64,000 nt of DNA. Source: Pseudoalteromonas piscicida. Its GTDB lineage: Bacteria; Pseudomonadota; Gammaproteobacteria; Enterobacterales; Alteromonadaceae. The notes beneath the pieces were generated by a model. It ran no database searches, was not told the origin of the DNA, and was given only the letters and a program-made list of their open reading frames with translations. How positions within the stretch are numbered: position 1 is the first letter of the stretch; the number at the start of each line of letters is the position of its first letter. Of the stretch, positions 1-9,285 are shown piece after piece. The DNA lies in the NCBI RefSeq assembly GCF_002208135.1, contig NZ_CP021646.1:2029501-2093500 (forward strand), read 5' to 3'. A program made the position numbers and the translations under genes.

Positions 1-1141
1 CACTTTTCAAAGAAGTTGAAAATATGACCTCAGTACCGATATCAATATCTGAAAATAAATCTAGCTTCCTTGACCCGGTTGCAATCACTAATATATTTGA
101 AGGTGGAACTTTGCTTAAGTTGGAGGGGTTTATTGCAACGACTTTGCTTTTGTCATCGATGAGTATACTAAATGTCCCCTCGATTTCGTTCATACTGATA
201 TCGCCAAAAGAATCATTAAATACGATAAGTTCATCATTTGTCAGACATAACGAGTCATGTGAACTAGTGATTAGTTTTTCATCAACGATATAGCCGCAAT
301 TAAGTTTTTTCCCAGGTTTTCGGTTTAACCCATTTACTGGAAACTTTTTATCTCCGACGCTAAGCATCATTGAAGTAGTAACATCCGGCAAAATTTTCAT
401 CGTCAGGCTAGGATTATTGTTTATAAGTAGGGCTGGCCGGCCATGAACCGCTTCGCTTACAAGCATGCCATCAATCACAGATATTCCCGCTGGATCTCCC
501 ACAATACCAAGGGATTCAGAATACGAAAAATAACCGCCATTCACGCCAGCAAAAGCCCCTAGTTTCTTTGATATAGATGAAACAGTAGAAGTACCTTTAA
601 CAGTACCATTAGCCAGCGTCGCAATTACTCGTCCTCTATACTCTTTCGGTTTTATTTTCAATATTGAAATGAGCTGGGGCCCACGAATACCCGGAAAATA
701 CGAAGCATTATTAACTGTAAACAATGAGTTAAGCTCACCTGACTCAAGCTTGGCTAGTTTTGCGGTGGCAACATCAGGAAAACTGGATATGATCACCCGA
801 TAGCCAACGTCAAACTGCTCCGAGCCTATCAAACCTGCATTTGTAACACTGAAATTAAAAGCCTTTCTATCCCAATCGGCATGTCTTTCAATAAAGATTT
901 CTTCAGCTCGATTTTTCAAATCGTTGGCATCATTTAATGTTAATAATTTGCTGACTAGAATGTAGGAGTTTGACCCATGGGTTACCTTTGCTTCTATATA
1001 ACTTACACCGGGGCCTAGCGAAACTTGGGTCATATTCTCTTTAGATAAAATAGTATCAACGCTTAGCTCTTCAGGCATTGTGTAGCTTGCATGTGCGGCG
1101 AAAAAGACAGTTGTCGCAAGAATAAAAAAAATGTGTTTCAT
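1..1141 (-). CDS. Secreted phosphodiester glycosidase (NAGPA-like domain), 3' end cut by window edge
   Basis: The minus strand is open from an ATG at 1141 to the window edge, so the C-terminus is missing. The first 18 or so residues are a hydrophobic signal peptide ending in FFAAHA. Around residues 196-203 there is GVNGGYF, and a little later GDPAGISVIDG and GRPALLI, the core motifs of the family that includes N-acetylglucosamine-1-phosphodiester alpha-N-acetylglucosaminidase. Known members hydrolyse sugar phosphodiesters; the substrate here is unknown. It lies just downstream of a TonB-dependent receptor on the same strand (110 bp), so a role in glycan processing outside the cytoplasm is inferred. 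Family call is good, substrate is open. Confidence 0.8.
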   Translation of the reverse strand, partial: MKHIFFILATTVFFAAHASYTMPEELSVDTILSKENMTQVSLGPGVSYIEAKVTHGSNSYILVSKLLTLNDANDLKNRAEEIFIERHADWDRKAFNFSVTNAGLIGSEQFDVGYRVIISSFPDVATAKLAKLESGELNSLFTVNNASYFPGIRGPQLISILKIKPKEYRGRVIATLANGTVKGTSTVSSISKKLGAFAGVNGGYFSYSESLGIVGDPAGISVIDGMLVSEAVHGRPALLINNNPSLTMKILPDVTTSMMLSVGDKKFPVNGLNRKPGKKLNCGYIVDEKLITSSHDSLCLTNDELIVFNDSFGDISMNEIEGTFSILIDDKSKVVAINPSNLSKVPPSNILVIATGSRKLDLFSDIDIGTEVIFSTSLKS

Positions 1142-1251
1142 AAAAACCAGCATTCACTTTAGGACTCTGGGGGCTTCCTTCCCACTCCGAGCCGACTTTA
1201 ACGGAAACTTATACCCTAAGCCGATTTTCTAACCTGCACGGGGAAAGTTAA

Positions 1252-3918
1252 CTAAAAGACATAACGTGCACCAAACATCACGCGTCTATCTAGGTTATTG
1301 ACACCATAAGGAAGAAATCTGTCGGTTGACTGATTGACGATTTGCTCTTCAGTAATATTGAGAACTTGAAGCTGCAATTGGAGATTATCAGAAACCGCAT
1401 AATTGGCTGAAAAGTCTAACTGACCAAAATCATCAGTAAAACGCGGCACACCAAAGTCATCCGTAAAGTCAGCGAGATAACGCTCTCTCCAAGCATATGA
1501 CAGCCTTGCGTCCAAGACTCCATTATCAAAATAAAGCGTTGCGTTATAACTTGAACGAGATAACCCAGGCAAACCTGTACTACGCACATCACCATCGGTG
1601 CCAAAATCAGCAGAGCTATCGGCATAAGTGAAATTGAAAACTGCACCAAAGCTCTCACTAAGCGGCTGCTGATAAGCTAACTCTAATCCACTAATTTCAG
1701 CTGAAACGCCATTTTCAAAACTCGTAAATACAATAGGTCCTTCGACAATCACACCGTCTGCTTGACGCGGGAATGAGCGAATTTCGGTGAAACTTGTTGT
1801 ATCGATGAGGCCACCGATATCCTTAAAGAAAAGGTTAGCTGAGAAATACGCCTCTTCAGCAAAATACCATTCATATACCAGGTCGAAATTGTCAGAGGTA
1901 AATGGCTCAAGATTTGGGTTACCAGTGCTACCAGTACCACCGCCTTCATCAATACCATTAACCGTTTCCGATGGCGCTAAACTTGATAAGTTTGGACGAG
2001 TTAGCGATTTGGTGTACGCTGTTCTTAAGACCATTTCCTCTGCAATGTTGTATTTAAAATTAAAGCTGGGTAGATATCTAGTGTAAGTATTTGAGACTGA
2101 GACAGGTGTTATTTTTTCAGTTGGCTGAAACCGGTTAGCAACTGTATTACCGTTAGAAGTTTGCGTTGTATTTACAAGTCGTAAACCAACGTTGAAGAAT
2201 ACTTCATCAAACTCGAAGTTAGCTTGAGCATAGGCATTGATAGTTTCCTCTTCCACAGACCATGATTCAGAAGCATTAAAACCTGGCAGCGGTCTAATAA
2301 AAGTACCATCAACCGCATTACCACCTGGATAATAAACACTTCGAATTAGTGATGGATCTGCAAAAAGTTGTTGTAACGGCGCATTTGCACCTGAAACATC
2401 AAAAGGCAAATAACCAGCTACAGCGGCAAGACTTGGTACTACTCTTAGGTCATCTACATTTCGTTGTAGGCGCTCTTGGGTTTGTAACCTCACTTTTTTT
2501 CGGTCAGCATACCTAAAACCAAATTCGACAGAAGACAAGCTATTGGAATCGAAGTACCTCTCAAAATCTATCTGTGTACTTATCTCTTCATCTTCATCAA
2601 TAGAGGGGCGTAATATAAATATATTGAACAGGAAGTCTTCTGGATTACTTGTAAAATCAGTTTCCGAAGAGCCAAAGTCGATAAAGTCACCTCGAACCCC
2701 AAACGACACGGTACCTGGATCAAACCCATTCTCATCTGCAAGTCGGAAGGAATATAAATCGAATTGACGCTCTGCCTTACGCTTTGAGTAACCAACAAAA
2801 GGCTTAATCACCCAGTTATCATTCAGTATCCACTCTGCTTTAGATGTAAGTTGAAGAAAATTCTCTTCAGTATCAATAAAATTTGTGCCAACACGCTGCT
2901 GTACACCTCTAAAACTTCCAGACGTCGCCACTCCATCTCGCTCTTCAAGTGTTACGACAGTACCGGGGTTTTCTACTGGCATGTCGTTACGGTTGGCAAG
3001 CCTCTCACTATCCAAAGTGGCATAAATGCCGTCAAAGGTTAACTCTAAATTATCGGATGGTCGATATTGGATTGTTAAGGTGCTTCCAACGCTATTTCTT
3101 TCTTCCAAAAAGTTATAATAGCGCGTACCGTTTGGAATTAGCGCCTCACTGTCGCCGCGACCAAATGACGAACCAGGACGCCATGACCCACCTTCGGCAG
3201 TGTCAGAACGAAAATTTGTATCAGCTAACGCCAAAGAAAAAGCGATACCGAATGTATCATCTATATTGTTCGAAACAAGAAATGAGCCTCGAGGATCTGT
3301 TTCTTCGCTCAGCTCACTGTAATTCCCTTGAAGCGATACACTAGCTTTCAAACCATCATAAGTTAGCGGTTTGGGCGTCTCTAGTGAAACTATACCAGCC
3401 ATGCCGCCTTCTACATCACTTGCTGTAGGCGACTTTCTAATTTCTACGTTACTAAATAACTCTGAAGCTAGTAGCTCGAAATTAAAACCACGCTCTCCAG
3501 AACTTGTACCGAAGCGACCCCCGGAACCATTTCCAGTGCCTGACATTCCATTTATTTCAACACGGGTAAACTGAGGTCCAAGCCCACGAAGATTAATAGC
3601 TTGGCCCTCACCATTACTATTTCGATTAAGTGTTACACCAGGAACACGTTGCAAAGACTCTGATATATTCAGGTCAGGAAACTTGCCTAAGTCCTCAGCA
3701 GAAATTGCATCAATGACCCCCACAGCCCACCTTTTCTGTGCCAAAGACCGGTTTAAGCTACCTCTAAAGCCTTTTACTTCAATTTTTTCGATAGAATTTT
3801 CTTCTATTTTCTTTTCTTTGTCTTGCGCCACAATCGTGTTTGAATTGAACGATAATGTTATTGCTAGTGCAGGTAGAAACTTGGTTACTCTGCTATTCGA
3901 ATGTTTATTATGTTTCAT
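1252..3918 (-). CDS. TonB-dependent receptor, carbohydrate-type
   Basis: An 888-residue outer-membrane receptor. An N-terminal signal peptide ends near VAQ; a TonB-box-like stretch (EKIEVKGF) follows; the plug covers roughly residues 55-180 (DLGKFPDLNISESLQRVPGV, INLRGLGPQFTRVEINGM) and a beta-barrel fills the rest, ending in the aromatic RYVF expected of outer-membrane proteins. The start is supported by a GAGGGTGAGAG ribosome site directly upstream. It faces a divergent ROK regulator across a 497-bp region with paired palindromes and precedes a secreted phosphodiester glycosidase gene, suggesting uptake of a glycan controlled by the ROK protein. The ligand cannot be told from sequence. Confidence 0.9.
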   Translation of the reverse strand: MKHNKHSNSRVTKFLPALAITLSFNSNTIVAQDKEKKIEENSIEKIEVKGFRGSLNRSLAQKRWAVGVIDAISAEDLGKFPDLNISESLQRVPGVTLNRNSNGEGQAINLRGLGPQFTRVEINGMSGTGNGSGGRFGTSSGERGFNFELLASELFSNVEIRKSPTASDVEGGMAGIVSLETPKPLTYDGLKASVSLQGNYSELSEETDPRGSFLVSNNIDDTFGIAFSLALADTNFRSDTAEGGSWRPGSSFGRGDSEALIPNGTRYYNFLEERNSVGSTLTIQYRPSDNLELTFDGIYATLDSERLANRNDMPVENPGTVVTLEERDGVATSGSFRGVQQRVGTNFIDTEENFLQLTSKAEWILNDNWVIKPFVGYSKRKAERQFDLYSFRLADENGFDPGTVSFGVRGDFIDFGSSETDFTSNPEDFLFNIFILRPSIDEDEEISTQIDFERYFDSNSLSSVEFGFRYADRKKVRLQTQERLQRNVDDLRVVPSLAAVAGYLPFDVSGANAPLQQLFADPSLIRSVYYPGGNAVDGTFIRPLPGFNASESWSVEEETINAYAQANFEFDEVFFNVGLRLVNTTQTSNGNTVANRFQPTEKITPVSVSNTYTRYLPSFNFKYNIAEEMVLRTAYTKSLTRPNLSSLAPSETVNGIDEGGGTGSTGNPNLEPFTSDNFDLVYEWYFAEEAYFSANLFFKDIGGLIDTTSFTEIRSFPRQADGVIVEGPIVFTSFENGVSAEISGLELAYQQPLSESFGAVFNFTYADSSADFGTDGDVRSTGLPGLSRSSYNATLYFDNGVLDARLSYAWRERYLADFTDDFGVPRFTDDFGQLDFSANYAVSDNLQLQLQVLNITEEQIVNQSTDRFLPYGVNNLDRRVMFGARYVF

Positions 3919-4171
3919 CTCTCACCCTCAGGCCTTAGGTTACAATTAAATTAACTATATTAACTTTGAGCACATACAACTCTGAGACAACTAAGTACAC
4001 CTTCATCTGCATTCACTACATCCAAACACACTGAACACAAACAAAACTTATAACAACCCCCTGAACCATCCTTTTCACCTAGCTGAATTAAGAAAAATCA
4101 GTAGTTTATGTAGCCGCACATCACCAGCTTAGACACTCTACTTATCAACTTTGACTCTAATTCGGCCGTGA

Positions 4172-4194
4172 TTAAGTACCATCACAATACTTAA
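4172..4194. promoter_or_regulatory. Candidate ROK operator, copy 1
   Basis: Perfect 7-bp inverted repeat TTAAGTA / TACTTAA separated by 9 bp. The inner layout AAGTA-N9-TACTT is shared with the palindrome at 4226-4246, 53 bp away, about five helical turns, so both would face the same side of DNA. Location upstream of a ROK repressor gene suggests autoregulation and control of the divergent receptor; this is inference. Confidence 0.55.
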
Positions 4195-4225
4195 AATATT
4201 ACCCAAACCCGTCCCTGTCAATATA

Positions 4226-4246
4226 TAAGTACCGAAATGGTACTTA
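4226..4246. promoter_or_regulatory. Candidate ROK operator, copy 2
   Basis: Perfect 8-bp inverted repeat TAAGTACC / GGTACTTA around GAAAT. It matches the copy at 4172-4194 in half-site sequence (AAGTACC) and in half-site spacing. Confidence 0.55.
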
Positions 4247-4415
4247 ATATTAGTATTAATGCAGAAACATCAATACTTTTGTATTAATAAAAATGCACTA
4301 CAATGACCACTGCGATTTAGTATTGATATGGACTATATTGTGAAATTATGACAGTATTTCTCCTTGGATAATTACGGAATAAATAAAGGGAATTTTTAAA
4401 TGGGAGAACGACTTA

Positions 4416-5552
4416 GTGCATCACAAGAATAAGCATGAAATAACATCAGGTATTGAAGAAGAGCTTAATAGTAGCCATAAAAAAGTACTTGAAGTTATCA
4501 AGAGAAATAAGAAAGCAACTCGGGCGCAGATAGCGAAAGAAACCAAACTATCCACTCAATCATTAACACGATTAACAAAGCAACTCATCTCTCTTGGTGT
4601 AATTTTAGAGCATTCCAGAACTGAGGGACAACGAGGACAACCCGCTATATATCTAACAATTAAAGAGAATGTTTTTTGCAGTGTTGGTGTAGTATTTGAA
4701 CACGATCGAGTTACTGTACTTCTCGAAGATTTCAATGGCGAAATAATTCAAAAGCAATGTGAAGAAGGAAAACTTTTATCAGCACAAAAAGCAACTGAAC
4801 TCGCTCTTAAAATGCTAGATAAACTTTTTGAATCAATTGACCCCAAAGTCACTGTATTAGGCATCGGCGTTTCTATTTCTGGCTTCTTTACCAATATCGA
4901 AGGTCAAATTTGTTCTCAACAAGATCCAATTGGTTGGTCGCATATAGATTTTCAAAAGATGTTTGCCGAACGCTATGACTGCCTTTGCTTTGTTGAAAAT
5001 GATGGGAATGCAGCCTCAATAGGGTTTTCTCTTACCCCAACTGCTGCAAAAATGCAAAGCTTCTTCTTGCTGCTGTTTACACTCGATGTCGGTGGTGGTT
5101 TTGTTGTTAACGGCAGAATTGTTGACGGGGCATACGGAAATGCTGGCGAAATCGCAACACTGTTTAACTCAAATACAAGTATACCTAGGCCAACAATTGG
5201 CTCCCTACAACAGTATTTTAACGACACCATGGGTAAGTCGATAGAGTTTGAAGACATTCTTGAAGCAATTGACAACGAACACCCCACCGTAGAGTCTTGG
5301 ATTATAGCTTGTGCAGAGTCAATGAAATACCCGTTAAAAGCCATCCAAAGTATACTCGATCCAAAGGCTATTATCTTTACTGGTCGATTACCGTCAAAAC
5401 TGCAAAGAAAATTAGCCGATAGGGTCCAGATTTCCTCACCATCATTCGGTGGGTTAACCGCCCCGAAGCCTGATATTTTCATTTCGACAGGCAATAATAT
5501 ATTGGAAGCAGGCGTTACATCTATCCCAGCCTTTTACTTTTTTAGTAGGTAA
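4416..5552 (+). CDS. ROK family transcriptional regulator
   Basis: A 378-residue protein with an N-terminal winged helix (about residues 20-80, ATRAQIAKETKLSTQSLTRL) followed by a ROK sugar-kinase-like domain (VLGIGVSISGFF, VENDGNAASIG, DVGGGFVVNGRIVDGAYG). It fits the NagC/Mlc/XylR repressor type, which lose DNA binding when a sugar effector binds. The usual cysteine-rich zinc motif after the GE segment of the kinase domain is not present, so effector sensing may differ. The start is a GTG with GGGAG 9-10 bases upstream; an ATG at 4434 is a weaker alternative. It is divergent from the TonB receptor, its likely target. The effector sugar is unknown. Confidence 0.85.
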   Translation: MHHKNKHEITSGIEEELNSSHKKVLEVIKRNKKATRAQIAKETKLSTQSLTRLTKQLISLGVILEHSRTEGQRGQPAIYLTIKENVFCSVGVVFEHDRVTVLLEDFNGEIIQKQCEEGKLLSAQKATELALKMLDKLFESIDPKVTVLGIGVSISGFFTNIEGQICSQQDPIGWSHIDFQKMFAERYDCLCFVENDGNAASIGFSLTPTAAKMQSFFLLLFTLDVGGGFVVNGRIVDGAYGNAGEIATLFNSNTSIPRPTIGSLQQYFNDTMGKSIEFEDILEAIDNEHPTVESWIIACAESMKYPLKAIQSILDPKAIIFTGRLPSKLQRKLADRVQISSPSFGGLTAPKPDIFISTGNNILEAGVTSIPAFYFFSR

Positions 5553-5784
5553 CCCATCATTTAGTCGATTCTAAATATTAACGTTTACGGGAGCAGATAT
5601 TTTGAACTATCTCATTTAGAGTGAGTAGACAGCCCCTCTACTCTAGCAGTATTGTCTATCATAGTATCCTGTTCTCGCAATCAATAGGTACTTAGTCAAC
5701 AGCATCTAACGAAAAAGTATGTTTACGCTGATATTATCACAGCTGGTATTTTCTCATTCGAAACAAGAAGCAATTAAATGTCAA

Positions 5785-5809
5785 AATTGCCTCTCTTTCC
5801 GAGGCAATT
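5785..5809 (-). terminator. Terminator after metC
   Basis: Perfect 9-bp stem AATTGCCTC / GAGGCAATT with a 7-base loop. Read on the minus strand it follows the metC stop by 25 bases and continues into TTTT, as expected for a Rho-independent terminator. Confidence 0.75.
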
Positions 5810-5833
5810 CAAAGTCGAAATATACTAAAAGTC

Positions 5834-7012
5834 TTATGATTTACCGAGGTTTTGTTCGTAGACCTTAAGTGCATGTTCTAAATCTTCTATCAAGTCTTCT
5901 ACGTCTTCAAGACCGATGTGAAGGCGGACCACGGGGCCAAGTGTCCAACCTGTGGTTGAGCGCAAATGTTCCATGGTTTTATTGGCTGTAACTAAACTTT
6001 CATAGCCGCCCCATGAGAAACCCATTTTAAAATGGGATAAAGCATCTAAGAAACGGTTAATCGCCTTTTGGCTACCTGCTTTCATTACGATTGAAAATAA
6101 ACCATTACTGCCATCAAAGTCTCGCTTGAAGAATTCATGACCGGGGCAAGTCTCAAAAGCGGGATGCCTAACGTGATCCACGAGCGGATGCGCTTCGAGC
6201 CATTTCGCCACCGTCATTGCCGACTGTTCGTGTTGTTTTAACCTCGCAGGCATAGTACGTAACCCACGTAGTGCTAAATAAGCATCATCTGCAGAGGTGC
6301 ATTGACCAAGTAAATACGAGTGCTCTCTAAGCTCAGGCCAATAACGCTCGTTTGCAACGGCAACCCCCATCATGACATCCGAATGTCCAACAATATACTT
6401 GGTTGCCGCTTGAATGCTGATATCAACACCATGATCGAGCGGACGGAATTGCCAGCCATTACCCCACGTATTATCAAGCATAGTGATAACGCCACGGCGC
6501 TTTGCAACTTCGACCATCGCTGGTACATCTTGTACTTCCATGGTGATTGAACCTGGAGACTCCAAGAACAACACTTTGGTATTGTCTTGAATTAACGCGT
6601 CAATACCAGCGCCAACCATAGGGTCATAGTAAGTCGTCTCTATGCCATAGCCTTTTAACAGCTTATCGCACAAATCTCTGGTTGGTTCATACGCAGTATC
6701 CACCATCAGCAAGTGATCACCTGCTTTTAAAAATGACAGTAGTGACTGTGCGATAGCAGCAGCACCAGACGGATATAAGGCGCAACCCGCACCATTTTCA
6801 AGCTCAGTAATGGCATCTTGCAATGCGAAATGGGTATTGGTGCCACGACGACCGTAAAACAGGGTGCGATGTCCACGGCCTTTTATCGCTTCTTGCATTT
6901 CGGCAACGCTCTCAAAAACCACGGTAGAGGCGCGCTGAACAACTGGGTTTACTACCCCTTTGGTATATTCTGCTTTTCTTCCAGCAGCAACGATTTTTGT
7001 ATGCTTTTTCAT
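5834..7012 (-). CDS. metC: Cystathionine beta-lyase
   Basis: A 392-residue fold-type I PLP enzyme of the Cys/Met metabolism family. Cystathionine beta-lyase cleaves cystathionine to homocysteine, pyruvate and ammonia in methionine synthesis. The PLP lysine is K205 in SIQAATKYIVGHSD; the cofactor-contacting segment around Y53 and R55 (FYGRRGT) and D180 (MLDNTWGNGW) are in place. The WGNGWQFRPLDHGVDIS segment is typical of MetC rather than MetB or MGL. Start ATG at 7012 is 2 bases after the nudC stop, so the two form one operon. A terminator follows at 5785-5809. Confidence 0.9.
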   Translation of the reverse strand: MKKHTKIVAAGRKAEYTKGVVNPVVQRASTVVFESVAEMQEAIKGRGHRTLFYGRRGTNTHFALQDAITELENGAGCALYPSGAAAIAQSLLSFLKAGDHLLMVDTAYEPTRDLCDKLLKGYGIETTYYDPMVGAGIDALIQDNTKVLFLESPGSITMEVQDVPAMVEVAKRRGVITMLDNTWGNGWQFRPLDHGVDISIQAATKYIVGHSDVMMGVAVANERYWPELREHSYLLGQCTSADDAYLALRGLRTMPARLKQHEQSAMTVAKWLEAHPLVDHVRHPAFETCPGHEFFKRDFDGSNGLFSIVMKAGSQKAINRFLDALSHFKMGFSWGGYESLVTANKTMEHLRSTTGWTLGPVVRLHIGLEDVEDLIEDLEHALKVYEQNLGKS

Positions 7013-7014
7013 AA

Positions 7015-7920
7015 TTACTCTTCTGATTGTGCACGCCAGTATTCAACTAAATATCTGGAGATAGAGTCTTCTCTGGTGAGTTTATAGCCGGGCTTTGTAT
7101 CACCCCACTCTGAAAATGTATTGAGCTCCGCCCGTGAAAACCATTTAGCTTGCTCAAGCTCATCTTGCTCGACAAAAATTTCTGTGGTTTTCGCCTTCGC
7201 GATAAATCCAAGCATAAGTGAAGACGGGAACGGCCAAGGCTGTGAGGCAATATACGTAGCGTCGTACGCTTCAACACCCGCTTCTTCCATCACTTCTCTT
7301 ATCACGGCTTGCTCTAACGACTCGCCGGGGTCAACAAACCCAGCCAGCGTCGAAAATACGCCTTCTGGCCAAACAGCCTGACGGCCCAACAAACAGCGTT
7401 CAACGCCATCAGGGAAAACATGAGTGACGAGCATGATAACGGCAGGATCTGTTCGTGGAAACGTCATATGGCGGCATTCTGGGTTAACACAGCGTCTTGC
7501 ATGACCTGCTTCAACCATTTTATTGGGTTGCCCACAACGTCCGCAAAAGCAATGGGTTTTATGCCAGTAACATAAGCCTCGTGCAAGCACGCCAATTGAG
7601 CCTTGCTGCTTTGGCAAGTTACGGCCCACTTGGCGCATGTCGATGAATTCTGACTCGGAGTCGATAAAAGAGAGCTTGTCTCGTTGTTTGGAGACGTCAA
7701 GTGCAAAATAGCTGTGCGCTGCTTCGTCACGACCTAAGAATATCGCGTCTTGAAGTGCTAAATCAGCGACGTCTGCTCGAGAAAGATAGTGTAACTCGTT
7801 ATCTCCTGTACGCACTAGGTTTGCGTCGTCTTGAATTAATAACCAGCGACTATTGTCACCCATTTGAGATAATAACCAGTTTTGATCTTTTCTTTCGTTA
7901 GATGCTCTGTCTAACGTCAT
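7015..7920 (-). CDS. nudC: NAD(H) pyrophosphatase NudC
   Basis: Nudix hydrolase that splits NAD(H) to NMN(H) and AMP and can remove NAD caps from RNA. A four-cysteine zinc site is visible (CGRCGQ ... CVNPEC), then the Nudix box GFVDPGESLEQAVIREVMEEAG, written here as GX5EX7REVMEEXG, and the NudC-specific SQPWPFPSS motif. The ATG at 7920 gives 301 residues; the frame stays open to a TTG at 8019, but that lies beside the terminator at 8018-8044, so the shorter form is preferred. No strong ribosome site is seen and the start remains uncertain. It is co-transcribed with metC, overlapping closely. Confidence 0.88.
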   Translation of the reverse strand: MTLDRASNERKDQNWLLSQMGDNSRWLLIQDDANLVRTGDNELHYLSRADVADLALQDAIFLGRDEAAHSYFALDVSKQRDKLSFIDSESEFIDMRQVGRNLPKQQGSIGVLARGLCYWHKTHCFCGRCGQPNKMVEAGHARRCVNPECRHMTFPRTDPAVIMLVTHVFPDGVERCLLGRQAVWPEGVFSTLAGFVDPGESLEQAVIREVMEEAGVEAYDATYIASQPWPFPSSLMLGFIAKAKTTEIFVEQDELEQAKWFSRAELNTFSEWGDTKPGYKLTREDSISRYLVEYWRAQSEE

Positions 7921-8017
7921 TTGAGTGTAATACAGCAAGCCCCTATTCCTTCGTGTTCTGGAACAATCTATCCACCTCAGCGAGACTTTAAAACTACCAT
8001 AGCGCAGAGGCACAGGC

Positions 8018-8044
8018 AAAAAAAAAGCCCATAAATGGGCTTTT
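8018..8044. terminator. Terminator, originally of nagB
   Basis: GCCCAT-AA-ATGGGC stem flanked by nine A on the left and four T on the right, so it can work in both directions. Before the IS inserted, it lay about 30-60 bp beyond the native nagB stop codon on the minus strand. It now follows the IS and precedes nudC. Confidence 0.8.
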
Positions 8045-8069
8045 GAAAACTACAGTGTGATTTCACACT

Positions 8070-8078
8070 ACAGAGAGG
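8070..8078. repeat. Target site duplication, left copy
   Basis: ACAGAGAGG directly outside the left IS end, identical to 9286-9294 outside the right end. A 9-bp duplication fits the ISAs1 family. Confidence 0.9.
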
Positions 8079-9285
8079 CAGGGTGGGATTCCACTTTGCT
8101 TATAGATTAACCAAAGAGTAACTCCGTCCTAAAATCACCGTTCCAAGCTGCTCCTCTTCGTTTCGCTGCTAAACTGTCTTTTTTACCTTGATGTTGCCTA
8201 ATTATGTTTAAGCATACTCTGTTGAACAAAGCGATGTGTGCCGCCCCGTCTGGGTCTGCTACCTTTAATTTATCTTCTTTGAAAACAACATCTAACACCC
8301 AGTGAAGTCGATTCTCTATGTGCCAATGTTTGCGTATTACTTTTGCCACTAACTCTGGCTCTACCGCCAATGAACTGACATAGAAGTGGGAGGTATAACT
8401 GGTTTTGTCGCCTAATTTACGACCTCTTGCAACCTCAATCACCGTTTTGACATGAGGCCATTTCTCTTTGAGTTTCTGCGGTAATTTAATCGGTAGTTGC
8501 ATAACTAGACGACTTTCACCTCGGCCATGAGCATTTCCATTGCTTTGTGTTTCTTCGTGTGGGCCCATGCTGTCATAGTGAGCTGTAAAGTGCTCAGCGA
8601 TAGCATTGTGTAAATTACGCTGATTGGCTTTGACTTGGATAATAAAGTCGCCCTTATTCTTTACTATCGTCTCCAACGTTTTCGTTTGGCAATGCAGAGC
8701 ATCAAGCGTCACAATGCAACCTTTACACGCTAATATGTCGATGATATCACGGGCAATTTGACCTTCTTGACCCTTATTTTGCGCAGCTTGTTGATACAAG
8801 GCTAGGCCATTATCAACATCAAATGCACTAACCACATTTAGCGCATTGTACACATTGTCTTTCCAACAACCTCGAAGCACTTTTCCATCAATCGCAATGT
8901 GTGGCTTTTGAGCTTCTTCACGACGAGAATTAATCCAATCTAGCAGAGCCTTAAGCAAAGCATCGGTATTTAAAGCTTTGATTATGTTTGCAATGCAGTG
9001 ACGTTTGGGTATGCCATGTTCAAAAGGACGATGCTGCCTTAACCAATCCAGTTGCAACTCACCAAACTCTTGAATTGATTTCCATCCATCAGCGCCACTA
9101 AGCACGGCACTCAAAGTTAAAAACAAGACGTCGACAAGATTATGTTTGATATTAACATCGGTTCTAGGATCTTCAATCCACTCTAAATGTGTGATGATGC
9201 TCATTGTAACGACCTAAAAAATTGCGATGCGCAATCAGATCATAAAACCCCAATACTCGTCAATTTAAAGTTCGATCCCGCCCTG
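8079..9285 (-). mobile_element. Complete ISAs1-family insertion sequence, 1207 bp
   Basis: The element is bounded by imperfect inverted repeats: CAGGGTGGGATTCCACTTTG at the left end and, on the other strand, CAGGGCGGGATCGAACTTTA at the right end (15 of the first 19 positions match). It has one transposase gene and a 9-bp direct duplication ACAGAGAGG on both sides. The identical duplication and intact transposase suggest a recent, possibly active copy. It sits exactly in the stop codon of nagB. Confidence 0.93.
8107..9204 (-). CDS. ISAs1-family transposase
   Basis: A 365-residue DDE transposase. Segments with the expected acidic residues are HIAIDGKVLRG (D), GCIVTLDALHCQ (D) and RHWHIENRLHWVLDVVFKED (E), as in the ISAs1 (H repeat-associated) family. 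The N-terminal region carries DPRTDVNIKHNLVDVLFLTL, typical of the family leader domain. It fills most of the 1207-bp element, the reading frame is intact and the length matches the family. Start ATG at 9204; it ends 28 bases inside the left terminal repeat. Confidence 0.95.
   Translation of the reverse strand: MSIITHLEWIEDPRTDVNIKHNLVDVLFLTLSAVLSGADGWKSIQEFGELQLDWLRQHRPFEHGIPKRHCIANIIKALNTDALLKALLDWINSRREEAQKPHIAIDGKVLRGCWKDNVYNALNVVSAFDVDNGLALYQQAAQNKGQEGQIARDIIDILACKGCIVTLDALHCQTKTLETIVKNKGDFIIQVKANQRNLHNAIAEHFTAHYDSMGPHEETQSNGNAHGRGESRLVMQLPIKLPQKLKEKWPHVKTVIEVARGRKLGDKTSYTSHFYVSSLAVEPELVAKVIRKHWHIENRLHWVLDVVFKEDKLKVADPDGAAHIALFNRVCLNIIRQHQGKKDSLAAKRRGAAWNGDFRTELLFG

Larger units (their letters stand above)
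3919..4415. promoter_or_regulatory. Divergent intergenic region between TonB receptor and ROK regulator
   Basis: This 497-bp AT-rich region has no convincing gene. It must hold the promoters of the receptor (minus) and the ROK regulator (plus). It contains two strong palindromes (4172-4194 and 4226-4246, listed separately) and a weaker short one, AATAC-TTTT-GTATT, near 4272-4285. Confidence 0.6.

Noticed and set aside
2949-3344. 131-codon plus-strand open frame inside the first TonB receptor
   Set aside because: Antisense to an intact receptor gene, with no family features.
4973-5494. 173-codon minus-strand open frame inside the ROK gene
   Set aside because: Shadow of the ROK coding frame; no ribosome site or domain.
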